NCBI GenBank assembly: GCA_964020155.1 | Contig: OZ026550.1 | Location: forward strand, 910,001 to 942,500 | Reading direction: 5' to 3' | Length of the DNA: 32,500 bases | Source of the DNA: Chondrilla cf. caribensis | Lineage: Eukaryota; Porifera; Demospongiae; Chondrillida; Chondrillidae | The notes under the pieces: generated by a model | What the model was told of the DNA's origin: nothing | The model's database searches: none | The model's input: only the letters and a program-made list of their open reading frames with translations | In this document: in pieces, positions 29,922 through 32,500 of the stretch | Position numbering within the stretch: position 1 is the stretch's first letter | Layout: each line of letters opens with the position of its first letter | Translations under genes and position numbers: made by a program

Positions 29922-32500
29922 GTAAGTTTACCACTGTGGTACCTCAGTCTACACATAGCTATTCATCCTTGCAGCATATCATATGTAGCTATGCATGATA
30001 CCCATGCAAGTATGTGTTTTTACTGCCACACCATGTTACTTTGTACACATGTTGCATCTCATTTCTGGTACTCAGTCACTAGTTCCAGTGAATTTATACG
30101 TATACAGTAGTCTGACTTCGAACATTCCTGCATGTGTAACATTATAGCTTTAAAATCTTGTTTATTTAAGTTCCTATATAAGGAGTGACTCTAAAGTAAG
30201 TGCACACAGATGTTATCTATCTCCAACTATAATTATTTCCATATTGAAAGTAGTATACATCATATTGTGTGTGTGTGCACATTGCTTGTTGTGAACCTTC
30301 AACTGCTACAATAACAGTTCATTGATTGTTAACTACTAATACTTACCTCCATCTTAGGAGATGTCTCCGAAGAGACCCAGTCAGGTCCCTCCTGGATGAC
30401 CCAGTACAAGAAGGCCATAGAGAGGCAAGGCTCGGTGTCTCTGAACATCATCCGATGTGTTCTCGTTGGTCCTCCGAAGGTGGGGAAGTCTTGTCTGAAG
30501 CATCTCCTTGTCCACAACGAACCAAAGGAAGTGACCACAAGTACTCCTGTACTGGAATCTCCCGAGGTCGTTACCTTCTCTCCCGAGCTGTACATGACCC
30601 ACCAAGGATCGTCATCAGTGTGGCAGTCTATTAATCCTGATGAGATGGGAGGAATGATCAAGAAGTGTGCAATTGAAGAAGAATATAAGGCAGAGAGGGA
30701 GGAGCCCAATAGGCCAATGTCATTAGATCTCTGGAAGAATTATAATGCCGTTTCCTACTTTTCACAAGTGTTCAATGTAATCATATCTTGGGTGACATCT
30801 ACTAGAAATAGAGAAACTCCTAATCCTAGTGTACCAGGTACCGTGACGAATGCTACTTCAAGCAGTAATCTGGAATGTACATCAACTTCCGTATCTGAAT
30901 CTCTTAAGAAAGTAAAAAAGCATGTTTTCCACAAACTCAGTAGCACTAGATGTAACATGATTAGTAGCTTTGATCAACAGCAACTAATCCACATTCTCGA
31001 TTCCGGAGGTCAGCTTGCCTTCCAAGACACCCTTCCCCTCCTCATAGGTACTCCGTGTACCTACATCACTGTCTTCAATGCTTCGGTGGACCTCGACCAG
31101 CCAGTGGACATCACCTATCGTGCACAAGACGGGAGCGAGACCAAACTAGATCATCAGCTCAGTCAGTGGGATATGATGCTTCGTACCTTCTCCAGTGTCC
31201 ACACCATGGAGTGTAAGTGCCATGAGGGGATCAGAGAGATCCTTCAAGATGGATCCACTCTACCACACAGTCGTATTGCTGTGGTTGGCACTCACAAGGA
31301 TAAGCTGGAGACCCTACCCAATCGAGATGACCTGGAGAAGAAGATGGTCAATCTTCTAGAAGGCATACAAGAGTCTAAGTCTTATCATCTACTTGCAATT
31401 GGTGAGCAAATTAGCCATCCTTTTTTTCTGATCAACAGCCAGGAGCAACTTGATACAGCGTATGTCAATTCTCTATGGAAGACCCTCTCAAGTGAGAAAT
31501 CTGCTCTTTGTCTGAAAATCCCTGTAATGTGGCTGCTGGTTGAGCTCATTACACAAAAAAGCGATTTTAAATTCATACAATATGATGTGCTGAAGCAGTT
31601 CTGTCTACAGGAAAAGTTTATCGATATTGAAGATGCCAATAGGCAATTCAACTCTCTTCTCATGTTCCTCCACAGCCTGGGATTCTATGCCTTCTACCAA
31701 CTCGAAGGTGTCTCCGAAGCTGACAACTGGGTGTGTACAGATGCTGCCACTCTGTACAGGGAAGTATCAAAACTACTGGTCGTTCAGTACATGCAGAATC
31801 CCAGCAAGGAAGCCACGCGTTTGTTCAAGAAATCTGGGTTGATTCCCAAGGGTTGTCACAAAGAGCTATTTGAAGAAATAGATATTACTGACACAATGGA
31901 TGACACCTGGTTCCTTCAAGTAATCCAGCATATTGGAGTTGCTGCTCAGATATCGAGATCGAACCCAGAGAAACTCTTTGTTCCTTTGGCTCTACCTTTC
32001 AATCGTGTATCACTCCCCAAACACACCACTGTATCCAACCTCTGCTTCACATTGGTTTTATTAAGAGGTTCCCAATCACACAACCTTCCCCGAGGAATCT
32101 TTTCTCGACTAGTTGTGTACCTAGCTGACAAGAGAACCCTGCTTCAAAGATTGTTTGGGTTTCATGAACATTACATATGGCAAATTGAACCAGAGCACAG
32201 TGATCGGACCACCATTAAGTTTACTTACAAAAATGCAACCATTTACCTTCTTGAGAAGCCAGAACATGTCGAAGTTTCCATTCTCACAAACCGGGCTTTC
32301 TTTCCTTCTCCTTTCAATCCACATGATGCACATAATATTTCTGCCCTTTATGAGTTCTGCAAGAAGGTTCAGACCACTGTTGAAGAGGCCCTCAAGCACA
32401 CGTGTTGCCAAGTGTTTGGAGACATGTGGTTCAAAAAGGCTGAGATCAAGAAAGGCTTTCTGTGCTCCTGCACAGCTACTCCAGAACATTTAGCAATAGT
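29142..32500 (+). CDS. AIG1/GIMAP-type GTPase joined to Roc-COR, copy 3, 3' partial
   Basis: Exon 1 is 29142-29921; exon 2 starts at 30358 and stays open to the window end. Exon 1 encodes an AIG1/GIMAP-like GTPase: G1 GETGSGKSTLVNNL, G3 DTRGY, then, in another frame, a FSFIIFCYN strand and GIPWEKTSFVLTF before a helical end. The frame changes by one base between about 29429 and 29465. Exon 1 ends GAAA|GTAAGT (phase 1) and joins exon 2 (CTTAG|GAGATG) in phase. Exon 2 is the Roc-COR cassette: GPPKVGKS, DSGGQ, THKD, PVMWLLVELITQ, then CSCTATPEHL at the edge. Known: GIMAPs are immune GTPases that oligomerise on membranes. Two GTPase domains in one chain are inferred from splice phase; transcripts could show otherwise. 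The insert between G1 and G3 is unlike copies 1 and 2. Confidence 0.75.
29922..30357 (+). other. Intron 1 of copy 3
   Basis: GTAAGT...CTTAG, 436 bp. The last ~115 bp (from about 30243) are nearly identical to the intron end before the Roc exon of copy 2 (from about 19995), while the start is unrelated. That places a recombination breakpoint inside the intron. Confidence 0.8.

Noticed and set aside
31627..32493. Other-frame reading frames over the end of copy 3
   Set aside because: The Roc-COR frame is open through the whole region and matches copies 1 and 2; the others are shadows.

Overview
The window is nuclear DNA of an intron-rich, early-branching animal. A demosponge is the best guess, but no sequence here fixes the species. 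The grounds are split genes with GT..AG introns and consistent phases, long CA/TG microsatellites, foldback and piggyBac-like elements, and combinations of ROCO-type GTPase, CARD, Death and AIG1/GIMAP-type domains that are typical of expanded invertebrate innate-immunity families. Nothing in it looks prokaryotic.

The core of the window is three members of one Roc-COR (ROCO-like) GTPase family, all on the + strand. Copy 1 (1-3607) enters the window inside its P-loop and ends in a C-terminal CARD-like exon. Copy 2 (13891-23813) is complete. Its exons join in phase as CARD, short linker, Death domain 1, Death domain 2, Death domain 3, Roc-COR, Ser/Thr-rich linker, 12-residue repeats and a CARD-like end (1401 aa). 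Copy 3 (29142 to beyond 32500) has the same Roc-COR exon but starts with an AIG1/GIMAP-type GTPase exon, which carries one apparent frameshift. The intron directly before the Roc exon is almost identical in copies 2 and 3, so different N-terminal modules appear to have been joined to a shared Roc-COR cassette at a phase-1 intron. The architecture resembles NLR and DAPK-type signalling proteins: death-fold recruitment modules on a nucleotide switch. That function is inferred, not shown.

Between copies 1 and 2 lie a foldback element of about 1.9 kb (4242-6180), related GC-rich repeats (6228-7450), a seven-exon Rab-type small GTPase on the minus strand (7775-10530; 409 aa, Ser/Thr-rich N-terminal extension, CCxxx prenylation end, WDTARQE in place of WDTAGQE), a small CARD-like reading frame on the minus strand (11108-11379), about 2 kb of AT-rich DNA, and a relic of the 3' flank of another ROCO copy (13451-13570). 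Inside copy 2 there is a 1 kb array of a 22-bp minisatellite, a pure (AC)n tract of about 455 bp, and a broken Death-domain exon that runs into a second patch of the minisatellite. Between copies 2 and 3 lie a 5'-truncated retroelement 3' end (24543-25034), a piggyBac-like MITE with TTAA target sites (25231-25690) and about 2.7 kb of AT-rich DNA with no gene I can support.
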